Shown: one piece after another, positions 63,144 to 64,000 of the stretch
Layout: every line of letters starts with the position of its first letter
Numbering within the stretch: position 1 is the stretch's first letter
The notes under the pieces: generated by a model
What the model was told of the DNA's origin: nothing
The model's database searches: none
The model's input: only the letters and a program-made list of their open reading frames with translations
NCBI RefSeq assembly: GCF_000445105.1
Contig: NZ_ATDP01000074.1
Coordinates: 1 to 64,000 of the forward strand
Source: Sphingobium lactosutens DS20
GTDB lineage: Bacteria > Pseudomonadota > Alphaproteobacteria > Sphingomonadales > Sphingomonadaceae
Direction of reading: 5' to 3'
DNA: 64,000 bases
Position numbers and translations under genes: made by a program

Positions 63144-63475
63144 TTGCCCTGCCTCCGGCGCAAACGGGTCATGAGCTTCGCCGTGCCCGCGGACAGGCTG
63201 AGCAGGAGCAGGCCGGTCGCAAGGCATGAGGCTGCGACGATGACCGAGCCACGCAGCACCAGCATGGTCGGCTGCTTGAGGAAAAGCCCTGCGACGAGCA
63301 CGAGCAGCCCGATCATCACGGTCTCGATCAGCACCAGCCGGAAGCGCCACAGAAAGGATTCCGCCTCGAACCGCTCGGCCAGACGTTGCTCGACGATCAC
63401 TTCGATCGCCTCATTGTCGGACCAGTTGAGCGGCAGCTGATCGGGGTGGGGCGTATGGCGTGCCATGGCCCTCAC
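63140..63475 (-). CDS. Small membrane protein in the tra operon (TrbI position)
   Basis: 111 residues: a soluble N-terminus (MARHTPHPDQLPLNWSDNEA) followed by two helices (LIETVMIGLLVLVAGLFL and GSVIVAASCLATGLLLLSL) and a basic tail. A GTG start at 63475 overlaps the traC stop (GTGA); an ATG three codons inside (63466) is the alternative. Position corresponds to TrbI in F, but the two helices do not match the one-helix TrbI pattern, so I leave it unnamed. Confidence 0.65.
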   Translation of the reverse strand: MRAMARHTPHPDQLPLNWSDNEAIEVIVEQRLAERFEAESFLWRFRLVLIETVMIGLLVLVAGLFLKQPTMLVLRGSVIVAASCLATGLLLLSLSAGTAKLMTRLRRRQGK

Positions 63476-64000
63476 GCCCCCACGAGGCCAGGCGCGGCAG
63501 CCACGCCCAGTATTTCCGACGGCTCGACGCCGGCCAGCCGGCAGATCGCCTCGAGCGGCGATAGCCCCTGGCGCATCAGCGCTTCGAAGGCCGCGACCTC
63601 GTCGGGCGCCGAGGTGTTGATCCAGTAGGAGAAGGGATCGACCACGAGCCGGGCGATGCCCAGGCCCAGCGGGGAGTCGATGAACACTTCGGAATAGTTT
63701 GGCTTGGAATTCCTGACCGACTTCAGGAGGTCGAGGACGAAGCCCGAATAATCCAGGATCTTGTTGTCGACTGCCCGGTCATAGGTCGATCCCTGGAGCA
63801 GGAAGCGCGTCGCGGCATTCTCGAGAATGACCTGGCCCGTGCCGCCGAACAATGTGAGGTCGTTCATCGACTGCAGCACGATGCCGAACGAGCCGCGATA
63901 TTTACGCGCGCGCCGATAGCCCTGGCCGAAGGCTTCGGCGAGGCGCGAAAGATCCTGACCGTCGGTGCGGGTCATGAACTGCGCGGCCTCGTCGCAGAGC
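63472..64000 (-). CDS. traC: TraC conjugation ATPase, C-terminal part (runs off the window)
   Basis: Only the last about 175 codons are inside the window; the frame continues to base 64000, where it reads LCDEAAQFMTRTDG. This is the Walker B-like DEA..F segment of VirB4/TraC-type ATPases. Further typical sequence is FGIVLQSMNDLTLFG and DPFSYWINTSAPDEVAAFEA. TraC powers pilus assembly. The N-terminal ATPase portion lies outside the window. Confidence 0.88.
   Translation of the reverse strand, partial: LCDEAAQFMTRTDGQDLSRLAEAFGQGYRRARKYRGSFGIVLQSMNDLTLFGGTGQVILENAATRFLLQGSTYDRAVDNKILDYSGFVLDLLKSVRNSKPNYSEVFIDSPLGLGIARLVVDPFSYWINTSAPDEVAAFEALMRQGLSPLEAICRLAGVEPSEILGVAAAPGLVGA

Noticed and set aside
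1-64000. CRISPR arrays, tRNA, rRNA or integrase-linked attachment site
   Set aside because: I looked for regularly spaced repeats, tRNA-like cloverleaf sequence and integrase motifs and saw none; short features could be missed without computation.

Overview
The window is high-GC DNA of alphaproteobacterial character, most likely a sphingomonad (Sphingobium/Novosphingobium/Sphingomonas-like). This rests on protein style, FecI/TonB-receptor type genes, the phaC/pta/ackA/fabI arrangement and an F-type conjugation operon of the sort found on sphingomonad plasmids and integrative elements. No rRNA, tRNA or CRISPR array was seen. The abundance of toxin-antitoxin (TA) genes, insertion sequences and conjugation genes points to a plasmid, chromid or integrative conjugative element rather than core chromosome; that is an inference.

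Layout. (1) 1-2501: complete IS21-family element (istA/istB). (2) 3181-3660: MarR regulator. (3) 17223 down to 4034, minus strand: a tightly overlapping operon with PHA synthase (phaC), MaoC/phosphate acyltransferase fusion, acetate kinase, FabI-type reductase, outer-membrane phospholipase A, and an Mla-type phospholipid ABC system (STAS-permease, ATPase, MCE protein, auxiliary lipoprotein). It is followed at short spacing by a DUF2059 protein, an NhaP-type antiporter and a YegS-type lipid kinase. (4) 18090-20595: second, different IS21 element, which has cut off a TonB-dependent receptor gene; the receptor's AraC regulator survives. (5) 22.3-23.2 kb: decayed zone with a thiolase fragment and a frameshifted membrane protein. 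(6) 23.3-24.3 kb: vapB-vapC-bactofilin. (7) 24.5-35.3 kb: TetR divergent from phaB, then phasin-like protein, outer-membrane efflux factor, HlyD adaptor, double-ATPase ABC exporter, ABC permease, L,D-transpeptidase and AI-2E family transporter.

(8) 35.9-38.1 kb: orphan ECF sigma factor, AraC-type regulator, small unknown protein, HU. (9) 38.2-41.9 kb, minus strand: Phd-PIN-nucleotidyltransferase/HEPN cassette and an AbiEi/AbiEii pair. (10) 41.98-47.0 kb: LysR divergent from a redox operon (NmrA-like, SDR, old yellow enzyme, alpha/beta hydrolase, small unknown). (11) 47.1-64.0 kb, minus strand: F-type conjugation operon traC(partial)-two small membrane proteins-DNA methyltransferase-traW-traU-traN in two pieces-trbC-S26 peptidase-traF-thioredoxin-like-traH-traG. 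It is interrupted by a TacAT-type toxin-antitoxin pair and a lone DUF1778 antitoxin on the plus strand.

How they may work together. The two polyhydroxyalkanoate loci (phaC operon and tetR/phaB operon) share a 27-base block (20 identical, including a run of 12) in their upstream regions, suggesting co-regulation. The phaC operon joins membrane phospholipid retrieval (Mla, PldA) to acyl-CoA/acyl-phosphate interconversion and polyester synthesis, which I propose as a membrane-lipid-to-storage or acyl-overflow system. This is the most interesting hypothesis in the window.
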